The notes under the pieces: generated by a model
The model's input: only the letters and a program-made list of their open reading frames with translations
Databases searched by the model: none
What the model was told of the DNA's origin: nothing
Translations under genes and position numbers: made by a program
In this document: positions 44,400 through 52,594 of the stretch, piece by piece
How positions within the stretch are numbered: the stretch's first letter is position 1
Layout: each line of letters opens with the position of its first letter
Source of the DNA: Actinomycetota bacterium
GTDB taxonomy: Bacteria; Actinomycetota; Thermoleophilia; Gaiellales; Gaiellaceae
DNA length: 64,000 nt
Direction of reading: 5' to 3'
NCBI GenBank assembly: GCA_003139545.1
Contig: PLJC01000018.1
Span: forward strand, 186,148 to 250,147

Positions 44400-45241
44400 G
44401 CGAGGCCGTGCACGTGCCAGATCGCGATCGCAACGCTTGCGACTGCGATGAGGGCAAGCCCGAGCGCGCCGCCGAGACCGATTCGTCCATACGCGGCGTG
44501 GCCGCGCCCCCAACGGGCGAATGCAAGCGTCGCGAGGATGCCGCCGATGAGCCCGCCGACGTGGCCGCCCCACGAGATGCCGGAGAACGTGAAGCTGAAG
44601 GCCAGGTTGATGATGATGAGCGTCATCGCCTGTCCGCCGAGCTTCCCGGTCGCCTGCCACTCGAGGATGAGGAGCGCGCCGAGGATCCCGAAGATCGCGC
44701 CCGACGCGCCGACGGTGACGAGAGGCGTTTGCAGCAGCGCGCCGGCTGAGCCTGCAAGGCCGGCGACGAAGTAGAGGCAGAGATACCGCACGCGGCCGAG
44801 ATAGTGCTCGACCGGGCCGCCGATAACCCACAGCGCGAACATGTTGAAGCCGATGTGGATGATGTTGGCGTGCAGGAACGCCGTTGTGATGAGCCGCCAC
44901 CAGCCGCCGTTGTGCACGTCGTATGCATCGAGCCAGAGCTTCGAGTAGATCGAGCCGCCCGGGCTGTTGATCCCGCCTCCCTGAACGGCGCCGATCAGGT
45001 AGATCGCGACGTTGATCGCGATGAGCGCCTTCGTGACCGGCGCGAACGTCGATCCGATCTGCCGTTGCGCGCGGACGACCGGAGCCGGGCCGCGCAGCCG
45101 CTTCCGTCCCGCGCTCCCGGCGTGCTCGGGGCAGCGGATGCCCACAGGCGCCATCGTCATGCACTCGGTGCAGATCGGGCGGCCGCACTCCGAGCACGAC
45201 AGGCCCGTTTCGCGATCAGGATGGCGATAGCACGTCGGCAT
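44396..45241 (-). CDS. Rhomboid-family intramembrane protease with N-terminal B-box zinc finger
   Basis: In this 281-aa protein, residues 1-40 form a B-box-type zinc finger (CYRHPDRETGLSCSECG ... CTEC ... CPEH). Six or more membrane helices follow, with the catalytic serine in VGASGAIFG and the histidine in WGGHVGG, plus GGWWRLITTAFLHANIIHIGFNM before them. It would cleave membrane helices; substrates unknown. ATG 45241 has TACCCT 8 nt upstream on its strand, overlapping the comB -10. Confidence 0.9.
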
Positions 45242-45248
45242 GCCGGAT

Positions 45249-45255
45249 TAGGGTA
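45249..45255. promoter_or_regulatory. Shared -10 heptamer TAGGGTA, divergent comB / rhomboid
   Basis: Plus strand TAGGGT (45249-45254) ends 6 nt before the comB GTG at 45261. The complement of 45250-45255 reads TACCCT, 8 nt before the rhomboid ATG at 45241. Confidence 0.45.
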
Positions 45256-45260
45256 GTCGC

Positions 45261-45956
45261 GTGCGGGTTCATGTCGCGTTCACTCCGGGCGAGCAGACGC
45301 CCGCGCCGATCGGGATCGTCGTCGACGTGCTGCGCGCGACCTCGACGATGACGCAGGCGCTCGCTGCCGGGTACCTCCGCGTGCTCTGCTGCGCGGAGAT
45401 CGAGGACGCACGAGCGCTCGCCGAGAGCGAAGGCCCGGCGAAGCTCGCCGGGGAGCGAAGGCTGGAGCACATCGAGGGGTTCGACTTCGGGAACTCGCCG
45501 CGCGAGCTCGCGGGCGAGCCGGCGGCGGAGACGCTCGTCCTCTCGACGACGAACGGCACGCGGCTCCTCGTTGCGGCGGCTGCTCGCTTCGAGCAGGTCT
45601 TCGTCGGCTCGCTGCTGAACCTCGCCGCGGTCGCGTTCGCGGCGCGCGAGACCGGGGAGGACGTCGCGGTCCTGTGCGCGGGCGTGCTCGGCGAGCTCGC
45701 GCTCGACGACGCGTACTGCGCCGGCCGCATCGTTGCCGCGCTCGGCGGCGAGCACGCGGACTCGGCCGCGGCGGCGGCGCGGCTGGCGGCGAGCTTCCCG
45801 AATTCGGTCGCGGGGCTGGGGGCGAGCCAGAGTGCCCGCAACCTCCGGAAGCACGGCCTCGAGGACGACATCGAGTGGTGCGCGCGGGAGAACGCGCTCG
45901 ACGTCGTGCCTCGCTTCGTGCGAACCGTGGGGCCGGCGGCCGAGGTGACACTCTGA
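45261..45956 (+). CDS. comB: 2-phosphosulfolactate phosphatase family protein ComB
   Basis: This 231-aa ComB-family protein has VVDVLRATSTMTQALAAG, FDFGNSPRE, LVLSTTNGTRLL, VAVLCAG and ALDDAYCAGRIV. In methanogens ComB dephosphorylates 2-phosphosulfolactate in coenzyme M synthesis; bacterial homologues are widespread and their substrate is usually unproven. No other coenzyme M gene is visible here. GTG start follows a -10 by 6 nt. Confidence 0.85.
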   Translation: MRVHVAFTPGEQTPAPIGIVVDVLRATSTMTQALAAGYLRVLCCAEIEDARALAESEGPAKLAGERRLEHIEGFDFGNSPRELAGEPAAETLVLSTTNGTRLLVAAAARFEQVFVGSLLNLAAVAFAARETGEDVAVLCAGVLGELALDDAYCAGRIVAALGGEHADSAAAAARLAASFPNSVAGLGASQSARNLRKHGLEDDIEWCARENALDVVPRFVRTVGPAAEVTL

Positions 45957-46007
45957 CCTTGTGAGGCTTGCAGCAAGCGCTCCTGACCACTAGCGTCGTG
46001 GGTTGCA

Positions 46008-49000
46008 ATGGGAGGCAAGCTGTCCCTCCGGCTCGGGCGACTCATCGTTGCCGCACTCCTCCTGGTGGGGCTCTTAGCGATGCCGTCGTCCGCGCGTCCG
46101 ACCGTACGGACACTGGACGACACGGGCGACTTCTCGCTCAGCGCGCCCCTTGCCACGCTCGAGGTGAATCAGGGCGGAAGTGGCGGCGCCGAGATCGATG
46201 TCGTGCCGAGCGGCGGCTTCAACAGCGCGGTCGAGCTGTCGGTCAGCGGGCTCCCGGCAGGTGCGAAGGCCTCGTTCAAGCCGGATCCCGCCACGCCGTC
46301 GCCGCCCTTCACCGCGTCGACGATGACGATCAAGACGTCGGCGACCACCCCCGCCGGGACCTTCGGTCTCACGGTGACCGGCACGAGCGGCGAGGTCAGC
46401 CATTCCACCGGGATCACGCTGTCCGTCGTCTCCCCGGACTTCACCATCTCGGCATCGCCGTCCACACGCAGTGTCCCCCCGGGAACGCCGGCGAGCTATC
46501 CGATCACCCTCGATCGGGTCGGGGGCCTGACCGCGGCAGTCTCGCTCGGCGTCAGCGGACTGCCGGCAGGAGCGAAAGGAACGTTCACGACCGGCGCGAC
46601 CCCCGTGCTCAAGATCACGACCGAGGTGTCGACGCCCGAGGGCTCCTATCCGCTCACGATCACCGGGAAGAGCGGCAAGCTGACCCGCACGACGGACGCA
46701 ACGCTCGTCGTCGACGCGGCGAGCGCCTTCACGCTCAGCGCGCCGCTCGCCGGCCAGACCGTCGACGAGGGCGCGAGCACGACGTACGAGGTCGACGTCA
46801 TTCCGTCGGGGAGCTTCGGCGGCGACGTGACGTTCAGCGTCGTGGGCATCCCCAGCGGGGCGGTCGCGAGCTTCTCGCCCGCGACTGTTAGTGCCGACAG
46901 TCCCTTCGTCGCGACGACGCTGACCGTGTCGGCGACGACGAAGGCCGTCATGGGTGTCCACGACCTGACGATCGTCGGAACGAGCGGCGGCCTCAAACGC
47001 TGGACGGACGTCACGCTCCAGGTCGTCGCCGCCGATTTCCTTCTGAGCGTCACGCCGTCGTTACAGTCGATAGCGCCCGGAACGGACGCCGACTTCGACG
47101 TGACCGAGATCCCGAGCGGCGGCTTTTCGGCTGCGGTGAATCTGACCACGAAGGTGAGCGGTGCGCCGGCGGGGATCACCGCGTTTACGGCCGATGGGTC
47201 GGTACTCGACTCATCGACCAACCTCGGGGTCATCACGGACCCCGACGTTGCCGCCGGCGAGTACACGATCACCGTCACAGGTACCAGCGGCCTCATCTCG
47301 CACTCGATGTCGGTGGTGGTGGAGGTGGCGAAACCCGACTTCGACCTCGCCTCCGACGTCGACGAGCAGAGCGTCGCTGCGGGCGACAGTGCGAGTTACA
47401 CGATCTCGGTCGACGATCTACGCGGCTTCACCGGCGCGGTGACGCTGGGCGTCTCGGGCGCGCCCGGTGACACGACGGCGACGTTCCCGCTCGACAATCC
47501 GACCTTCACGACCTCGAGCCTGGACGTCTCGACGGCCGCCGACACGCCGCCCGGCACGTACACGCTCACCGTCACGGGCACGAGCGGCGGGCTCAGCCAC
47601 AGCGTCGATGTGACGCTCATCGTCAGCGCGGCGCAGGACTTCGGCCTCAGTCCGACTCCAGCCGAGCGGGCTGTGCAACCCGGCGACAGCGTGACGTTCT
47701 CGGTGGCGGTATCGCGCTCCGGCGGCTTCGGTGGCGCCGTCGATCTCAGCGCACCGAGCTTCCCGAGTCACGTGACCGGCTCGTTCGACATCGGGACGGT
47801 CACGACGGGGACGAGCCAGGTGGCGACGCTCACGGTGGACACGACCGCGAACGTGGCGTCGGGGGCCTACACGCTGACGATCACCGGCGCATCCGGCGAG
47901 CTGAGCCATTCGGCGACCGTGACGCTGGTGGTTGCCGCGACCGCGACGGCGGACTTCAGCCTCTCGCCATTCCCCGCCTCCGTCACGTCCGCCGCCGGAG
48001 GCGTCGCAACGTTCGACGTGTCGATCGTCCGCACCGGCGGCTACGCCAAGCCGGTGAGCTTCACCGTCCAAGGCCTGCCGACCGGAGCGACGGACACGTT
48101 CTCGCCTTCGTCCACCACGAGCGGTGTCACCGAGCTGACGGTTACGACCAAGACGTCCACGATCGTGGCGACGTATCCCCTCACGATCACCGGCAAGGCC
48201 GGCACTCTCACCCACACGGCGAACGTCGATCTCGTCGTCGGGTCGCCGTCGGCGAGCGATTTCACGCTCACCTCGATGCCGGCGAGCGTCACCGTCGTCG
48301 CGGGCCAAGATGCGCTCTACAACATCTCCGTCGGGCCGGTCGCCGGGTTCGTCTACGACGTTGGCACGGGGGCGTGGCAGTACAGCGGCGCGCCGAGTGA
48401 CTCCAATGGCTACTTCGCCGATGCGAAGTCGGGTGTGCGCCAGCTGACGATCGTCACCGACCCGTCGACGCCCGCGGGGACCTACACGATCACGGTCGCC
48501 GCCACGCTCAACGATTTCAGCGCGGGACCGCTGAATCCGGGCCCGGACGTGACGCACTCCCTGACGGTGAAGCTCGTGGTCGGGCCCTTCAGCCCGGACT
48601 TCGCCCTCAAGGGGACGCCGTCAGCGATCACCGTCGCGCCGGGCTCCGACGCGATCTTCGACGTCGCCGTCCAGCCGTCCGGCGGTTTCGAATACGAGAA
48701 GGGAAACGGCACGTGGAGCGTCAGCGGATTCCCTTCCGGGGCAACGCACTACGGGGCATTCTCCAACGACGGCTGGCAGCTCACCGTCGTGACGAGCCCG
48801 TCGACCCCTGAGAACGCCTACACGCTCACGATCACTGCGTCGCTGCAGGACTTCAGCGCCGGACCGCTGAGTCCCGGTGTGACCAAGACTCACACGACAA
48901 CCGTAATCGTGAACGTCAGCACGACGAAACCCGACTTCTCCCTCGCGCCCTCGCCGTCCACCGTGACGGTCGCGAAGGGGGTGCTCGCGACCTACGACGT

Positions 49001-49247
49001 CGCCGTCGACGCCCAGACCGGCTTCACCTTCGCACCCAGCGCCGCCAAATGGAGCGTCACCGGCGTGCCCGGCGGCACGGCCAACGCGATCCTGGCGCAA
49101 TCGAGCGACGGCGAGTCGATGACGATCTCGACGAACTCCACCGCGCCCGGCACCTACACGCTCACGGTCAAGGCGATCCTGAAAGACATCGGGACCGGTG
49201 CGTCGATCACCCACACCGTGACGGTGAAGCTCGTCGTTACCCACTAG
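46008..49247 (+). CDS. Secreted protein of ten Ig-like repeats
   Basis: This 1079-aa exported protein has a signal peptide at residues 1-29 (hydrophobic core LIVAALLLVGLLAM). The rest is ten tandem beta-sandwich repeats of about 95-105 residues. Each opens with D/A-F-x-L and ends with TLTVTGTSG.LSHS..VTL.V-like strands. Repeats 1-7 are similar; repeats 8-10 form a second class with longer loops, and repeats 8 and 9 both carry DFSAGPL. There is no LPxTG, transmembrane anchor or catalytic domain, so it is probably a surface or matrix protein. A TAGCGT lies 11 nt before the ATG. Its end is 48 nt from the IS element. Confidence 0.85.
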   Translation: MGGKLSLRLGRLIVAALLLVGLLAMPSSARPTVRTLDDTGDFSLSAPLATLEVNQGGSGGAEIDVVPSGGFNSAVELSVSGLPAGAKASFKPDPATPSPPFTASTMTIKTSATTPAGTFGLTVTGTSGEVSHSTGITLSVVSPDFTISASPSTRSVPPGTPASYPITLDRVGGLTAAVSLGVSGLPAGAKGTFTTGATPVLKITTEVSTPEGSYPLTITGKSGKLTRTTDATLVVDAASAFTLSAPLAGQTVDEGASTTYEVDVIPSGSFGGDVTFSVVGIPSGAVASFSPATVSADSPFVATTLTVSATTKAVMGVHDLTIVGTSGGLKRWTDVTLQVVAADFLLSVTPSLQSIAPGTDADFDVTEIPSGGFSAAVNLTTKVSGAPAGITAFTADGSVLDSSTNLGVITDPDVAAGEYTITVTGTSGLISHSMSVVVEVAKPDFDLASDVDEQSVAAGDSASYTISVDDLRGFTGAVTLGVSGAPGDTTATFPLDNPTFTTSSLDVSTAADTPPGTYTLTVTGTSGGLSHSVDVTLIVSAAQDFGLSPTPAERAVQPGDSVTFSVAVSRSGGFGGAVDLSAPSFPSHVTGSFDIGTVTTGTSQVATLTVDTTANVASGAYTLTITGASGELSHSATVTLVVAATATADFSLSPFPASVTSAAGGVATFDVSIVRTGGYAKPVSFTVQGLPTGATDTFSPSSTTSGVTELTVTTKTSTIVATYPLTITGKAGTLTHTANVDLVVGSPSASDFTLTSMPASVTVVAGQDALYNISVGPVAGFVYDVGTGAWQYSGAPSDSNGYFADAKSGVRQLTIVTDPSTPAGTYTITVAATLNDFSAGPLNPGPDVTHSLTVKLVVGPFSPDFALKGTPSAITVAPGSDAIFDVAVQPSGGFEYEKGNGTWSVSGFPSGATHYGAFSNDGWQLTVVTSPSTPENAYTLTITASLQDFSAGPLSPGVTKTHTTTVIVNVSTTKPDFSLAPSPSTVTVAKGVLATYDVAVDAQTGFTFAPSAAKWSVTGVPGGTANAILAQSSDGESMTISTNSTAPGTYTLTVKAILKDIGTGASITHTVTVKLVVTH

Positions 49248-49272
49248 ACGGGTTTCGGGGTATCTGTGGCGT

Positions 49273-49287
49273 GAAGGGATAGTTCCC
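49273..49287. repeat. IS-end-like sequence beside the left target duplication
   Basis: GAAGGGATAGTTCCC matches the right end of the adjacent IS (GAAGGGATACTTCCC at 51355-51369) in 14 of 15 positions, although it lies outside the element. With the 8-bp duplication this makes a 23-bp direct repeat around the IS. It may be a remnant of an earlier IS copy, or part of a preferred palindromic target. Confidence 0.6.
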
Positions 49288-49295
49288 GGCTTGAC
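49288..49295. repeat. Left target-site duplication GGCTTGAC
   Basis: The octamer GGCTTGAC abuts the left IS end and is repeated exactly at 51370-51377 after the right end. Eight-base duplications are typical of the IS1595 family. Confidence 0.85.
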
Positions 49296-49414
49296 GGGAA
49301 GTATCCCTTTGCTGTAGAGGCTCCGTCCGACCCGGCCTGTAGATTTGGCTTAGATAAAGCGAAAGCGCCACCCGTTAGCGCGGATGACGCTTTCTTGCCA
49401 ACAAGGAGCCCTAC

Positions 49415-50380
49415 ATGCCCCCCGTTGACCGCCAGAAGCCTACTCGCGGCAAGTCCTCCGAATCGACGTGCTCCCTCATGGAGTTCATGCGCGAGTTCCC
49501 CGACGACGCCGCTTGCCTGGAATGGCTGTGGCGTACCCGCCACTCGGCGGACGGGGAAACGGCCCATTGTCCGAAGTGCGATCAAGACCGCACGTTCAAG
49601 CGTTACAAGACGGCGCAGCAGCGTCAGTCGTGGACTTGCACCGCATGCGGGCATCACGTCCACCCGACCGCAGGGACGATCTTCCACAAGTCCTCGACCT
49701 CGCTGCACCTGTGGTTCTACGCCATGTACCTCATCACTAGCACTCGATGCGGGATCTCCGCGAAGCACCTGGAGCGCGAGCTTGGCGTCCACTACAAGAC
49801 CGCGTGGCGGATGTTCAACAAGATCCGTAACGAACTCATGGTCCAGGACGACACCCCGCTTTCCGGAGAGGTCGAGGCGGACGAAACGTTCGTGGGCGGG
49901 AAGCCGCGCGAGTCGTACCGGCGCGAGGTCGCCCGCAAGGGCTGGAACATGCAGACCGCGTATTGGGATCGCAAGGCAATCGTGTTCGGCGCGGTCGAGC
50001 GCGGCGGGCGTATCCGTGCTGAGGTCATCCCCAATAGTCGGGGTCAGATCGTGACCGGCAAGGTGCGCGAATACGTGCTGCCTGCGTCGATGATCTACAC
50101 CGACGACTACAAGGGCTACCTCAAGCTCGGCAAGCAGGGATTCACGCACCGTCGGATCAACCACTCCGCCCGGATCTACGTCGAGGGGGACGTTCATACG
50201 CAGACCATTGAGGGGTTCTTTGGCCTGTTCAAGAACGGCGTCCGTGGTGCGCACCACTCCGTTTCGCGGAAGTGGCTCCAGGGCTACGTCAACGAGTACG
50301 TCTGGCGTTACAACCGGCGCGACGACGGGAACCGCATGTTCCGCGACCTCATCGAAACCGCCGCGGAGCGCGTCGGTTAG
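49415..50380 (+). CDS. IS1595 family transposase
   Basis: This 321-aa transposase starts with an N-terminal zinc ribbon (HCPKCDQDRTFKR ... WTCTACGHHVHPTAGTIF), the IS1595 signature region, then a helix-turn-helix-like segment (SAKHLERELGVHYKTAWRMFNKIR). The DDE-type nuclease core follows, with acidic residues in EVEADETFVGG and YTDDYKGY and the terminal HTQTIEGFFGLFK motif. Length is normal and the frame is open, so it is probably active. Its stop overlaps that of a small convergent gene (TTAG). Confidence 0.95.
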   Translation: MPPVDRQKPTRGKSSESTCSLMEFMREFPDDAACLEWLWRTRHSADGETAHCPKCDQDRTFKRYKTAQQRQSWTCTACGHHVHPTAGTIFHKSSTSLHLWFYAMYLITSTRCGISAKHLERELGVHYKTAWRMFNKIRNELMVQDDTPLSGEVEADETFVGGKPRESYRREVARKGWNMQTAYWDRKAIVFGAVERGGRIRAEVIPNSRGQIVTGKVREYVLPASMIYTDDYKGYLKLGKQGFTHRRINHSARIYVEGDVHTQTIEGFFGLFKNGVRGAHHSVSRKWLQGYVNEYVWRYNRRDDGNRMFRDLIETAAERVG

Positions 50381-50514
50381 GGCTTCTTGGGTGCGTGGAC
50401 GATCTTGCGGAAGGCGTCCATGAGATCCCTGCGCTTCGGCACCGGGATCTCCAAGCCCTTCGCAGTCATCTGCGTAGGGGGGGCGGGCTGTTCCGGTTGC
50501 ACAGGCTTCTCCAT
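50377..50514 (-). CDS. 45-aa passenger protein inside the IS
   Basis: The frame starts MEKPVQPEQPAPPTQ and continues with GLEIPVPKRRDLMDAFRKIV and a lysine-rich end. It lies antisense, directly after the transposase, with interlocked stop codons (TTAG at 50377-50380). The proline-rich head and the basic IPVPKR...AFRKI helix read like a real small protein rather than a random frame, and a GAGG lies upstream of the ATG. Function unknown; it could be a DNA-binding accessory or regulator of transposition. Confidence 0.55.
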   Translation of the reverse strand: MEKPVQPEQPAPPTQMTAKGLEIPVPKRRDLMDAFRKIVHAPKKP

Positions 50515-50534
50515 CCATGATGAGGTTACCTCGC

Positions 50535-51317
50535 ATGGCCGACCGCCTCGATGGGGCGCGCGAGAAAGTGAGACGCGCGCAAGCTCACCTGTACGAAATC
50601 GAAGTAACGATTAACGCCTTCTTCAACACGGCCTACGAGTCGACCGTGTTCGAGGACGATCCCGAGACCGGCGAGAAGTTCTTCGTACTCCACGAACTCC
50701 GGCGGCCCGATCCGAGCGTGGCTCTCCTCATCGGCGACTTCTTGAACAACGCACGCTCCGCGCTCGACCACACTGCGTTCCAGCTCGTCAAGCATCCGAT
50801 CGCTCCGGGTGGCAGACGATGCCCGGACAACCGGATTGCTTTCCCCATCTGCGATGACCCCGCGATATTCGAATCCTCGAAGGGGCGGATCAGGGGCACC
50901 GCGCCAGGAGTGGAGGCAGTCGTCGAGAGCTTGCAGCCGTACCCCCAACGCACGTCGCCTGTGACCTTCCAGCCGTCGTACCTGGCGCTCCTGCGAGACC
51001 TCAACGACTGGGACAAGCACCGCCTGATCCACGTCGTCGAGAGCAGGTTCGGGGGTGCCGGTTTCCTCAACTATGAGTTCATCGAGACCTGGAGCGCACA
51101 CGACCCCGGACCACTTAAAGCACCGGCAGAACTTGCCCGGTACAAGACCCGACCTGGCGTTGATCCGAACGTGGATGTGGGCTTCAACCTCACCTCGGAG
51201 GTAGCGTTCGAGGACGGTCCCGCCAAGGGATGGGGCGTACCGATCTTGCTCGCACGGATCCGCTACGAGGTGTCGCAGATCATTGAACGACTCGCGCCGC
51301 TCGTCGCTGCTCCTTAG
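50535..51317 (+). CDS. Passenger protein of the IS, unknown function
   Basis: This 260-aa soluble protein begins MADRLDGAREKVRRAQAHLYEIE, an N-terminal helix, followed by FLNNARSALDHTAFQLV, NDWDKHRLIHVV, and a beta-rich C-terminal part ending in a helix (ARIRYEVSQIIERL). No family is recognised. The conserved-looking R..LDH and W.KHR.. patterns hint at an alpha-helical bundle. ATG 50535 has GAGG 9 nt upstream; an ATG at 50517 is also in frame. It lies within the IS boundaries and therefore moves with it. Confidence 0.7.
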   Translation: MADRLDGAREKVRRAQAHLYEIEVTINAFFNTAYESTVFEDDPETGEKFFVLHELRRPDPSVALLIGDFLNNARSALDHTAFQLVKHPIAPGGRRCPDNRIAFPICDDPAIFESSKGRIRGTAPGVEAVVESLQPYPQRTSPVTFQPSYLALLRDLNDWDKHRLIHVVESRFGGAGFLNYEFIETWSAHDPGPLKAPAELARYKTRPGVDPNVDVGFNLTSEVAFEDGPAKGWGVPILLARIRYEVSQIIERLAPLVAAP

Positions 51318-51369
51318 CCTCACGCGGCGTCACCGCCGGGCGCGCTTCTACAAAGAAGGGATACTTCCC

Positions 51370-51377
51370 GGCTTGAC
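51370..51377. repeat. Right target-site duplication GGCTTGAC
   Basis: This is the exact copy of 49288-49295. Its last five bases plus the following A form the TTGACA -35 box of the imuB promoter. Confidence 0.85.
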
Positions 51378-51410
51378 AGGGGAACATGTGTTCGTATAGA
51401 ACATACGTTC
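51373..51410 (+). promoter_or_regulatory. imuB promoter with two LexA (SOS) boxes
   Basis: The -35 is TTGACA (51373-51378), the spacer 16 bp, and the -10 TATAGA (51395-51400). LexA box 1, GAACATGTGTTC (51382-51393), fills the spacer. Box 2, GAACATACGTTC (51399-51410), overlaps the -10 end and the start region. Both fit the GAAC-N4-GTTC consensus of Gram-positive LexA, with 17 bp between centres. LexA binding would block polymerase directly. Confidence 0.85.
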
Positions 51411-51412
51411 CC

Positions 51413-52594
51413 ATGATCGCCTGCCTAACCATCCCCGGATTCGAGCTCAAGGCCGCGCTGCGCAAGTCACCCTCCCTTGCGCTGTGCCCGGCGGCGCTCG
51501 CGCCGGAGGCGGGCGGGGAGCCCCTGCTGGGGCCGGTGACGGCGGCAGCCGAGGCGGCGGGCGTCCGGCCGCGGATGCGCCTGGGCGAGGCGCTGGCAAC
51601 GGCGCCGCGGCTCGTGCTCGTCGATCCCGACCCGGCTGCCGCCGAGCAGGCATGGGAGGAGATCGTGTGCTCACTCGAGGACACGGGCTTCGCGGTCGAA
51701 CCGGCCGCGCCCGGCGTCGCCTACTTCGAGACGCGCGGGGTCGAGCGGCTGTACGGCGGCCTCGAGCCGGCACTCCGGCGCGCGCTCGCCGCAGTCGGGC
51801 CCGCGTGGGACGCGCGCATCGGCGCGGCCACGCGACGCTTCACCGCGCTCGCCGCCGCATCGGTCGCACGTCCCGGGCAGGTGCTCGTCGTACGCGACGA
51901 AGACGTCGGGCGCTTCCTCGCGCCTCTGCCGCTGACACTGCTGCCGCTCGACCGGCAGCGCTACGAAGAGCTCGAATCGCTCGGAGTTCGCAGGCTTGGA
52001 CAGCTTGCCGGGCTCCCGGGTGGCGCCGTCGCCGAACGTCTGGGGCCGGACGGCCGGCGCGCCTGGGGCCTGGCGAGAGGCGGGGCGGCCGCGCGCGTGC
52101 GCGGTCGCCGTCCGCCGGCCGAGCTCGCCGAGACGCTCGCGTTCCCGGAAGCGGTCGGCAACGAGCTGACGCTGCGCCGCGCGTTGGGTGCGCTCGTCGA
52201 GACGACGCTGGCACGGCCGGAGCGGCGAGACCGCTTCGTCCGCAAGGTCGCGCTCACCGCTGTCATCGTCGGAGGCGGTTCCTGGCGGCGGACGCTGACG
52301 CTGCGCGAGCCGAGCGCGGACGGCGGCCGCATCCGCATCGCCCTGGCTTCGAAGCTCGCCGAGCTGCCGGGACCGGTGGTCGAGCTCCGGCTCGAGCTCG
52401 TCGAGCTGACCGAGCCCGCCGGTTTACAGCTGGAGCTGCTCGCCGCCGGCGCCGAGGACCGCCGCCGCCTGAGCGACGGGCTCCGCCAGGTCAGGGCGAG
52501 CACCGGCTCCGGCTCCGTCTGCACCGTCGTGGAGGTGGCGCCATGGTCGCGGATTCCCGAGACGCGCGCGCTGTTCGTACCGCGGGACGACTGA
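51413..52594 (+). CDS. imuB: ImuB, Y-family polymerase-like mutasome protein
   Basis: This 393-aa non-catalytic Y-family relative bridges DnaE2 and the beta clamp during SOS mutagenesis. It starts (M)IACLTIPGFELKAALRKSP, where active Y-family polymerases have acidic metal ligands; ACLTIP lacks them. It then shows VEPAAPGVAYFETRGVERLYGG, RIGAATRRFTALAAASVARPG, a helix-hairpin-helix stretch (LGVRRLGQLAGLPGGAV), and a C-terminal region with LQLELLAAG as a possible clamp-contact. Expression should be SOS-controlled through two LexA boxes. No imuA' is present upstream, where the IS has inserted. Confidence 0.88.
   Translation: MIACLTIPGFELKAALRKSPSLALCPAALAPEAGGEPLLGPVTAAAEAAGVRPRMRLGEALATAPRLVLVDPDPAAAEQAWEEIVCSLEDTGFAVEPAAPGVAYFETRGVERLYGGLEPALRRALAAVGPAWDARIGAATRRFTALAAASVARPGQVLVVRDEDVGRFLAPLPLTLLPLDRQRYEELESLGVRRLGQLAGLPGGAVAERLGPDGRRAWGLARGGAAARVRGRRPPAELAETLAFPEAVGNELTLRRALGALVETTLARPERRDRFVRKVALTAVIVGGGSWRRTLTLREPSADGGRIRIALASKLAELPGPVVELRLELVELTEPAGLQLELLAAGAEDRRRLSDGLRQVRASTGSGSVCTVVEVAPWSRIPETRALFVPRDD

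Larger units (their letters stand above)
49296..51369. mobile_element. IS1595-family insertion sequence with passenger genes (2074 bp)
   Basis: Both boundaries are readable. The left inverted repeat (49296-49321) and the right one (51344-51369, reversed) share 22 of 26 positions, beginning GGGAAGTATCCCTT. An exact 8-bp direct duplication, GGCTTGAC, flanks the element. It encodes a full-length IS1595-type transposase, a 45-aa gene on the other strand, and a 260-aa gene of unknown function. The element looks intact, with no frameshifts seen, and lies between the Ig-repeat gene and the imuB promoter. Confidence 0.9.

Noticed and set aside
45966-45978. Short inverted repeat GCTTG-CAG-CAAGC before the Ig-repeat gene
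   Set aside because: A 5-bp stem is too short to separate from chance in GC-rich DNA, and it does not coincide with a clear promoter or terminator.
46008-49247. Ig repeats considered as a phage tail or LPxTG surface adhesin
   Set aside because: No phage genes surround it and no sorting signal or transmembrane anchor follows the last repeat.
49273-49309. Inverted repeat AAGGGATAGTTCCC ... GGGAAGTATCCCTT read as a terminator of the Ig-repeat gene
   Set aside because: It is formed by the IS-end-like flank, the target duplication and the IS left inverted repeat; it could still fold in RNA, but its origin is transposition rather than an evolved terminator.
49273-51377. 23-bp direct repeats flanking the element considered as phage or integrative-element att sites
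   Set aside because: No integrase or tRNA is present; the exact 8-bp duplication, inverted terminal repeats and IS1595 transposase explain the boundaries.
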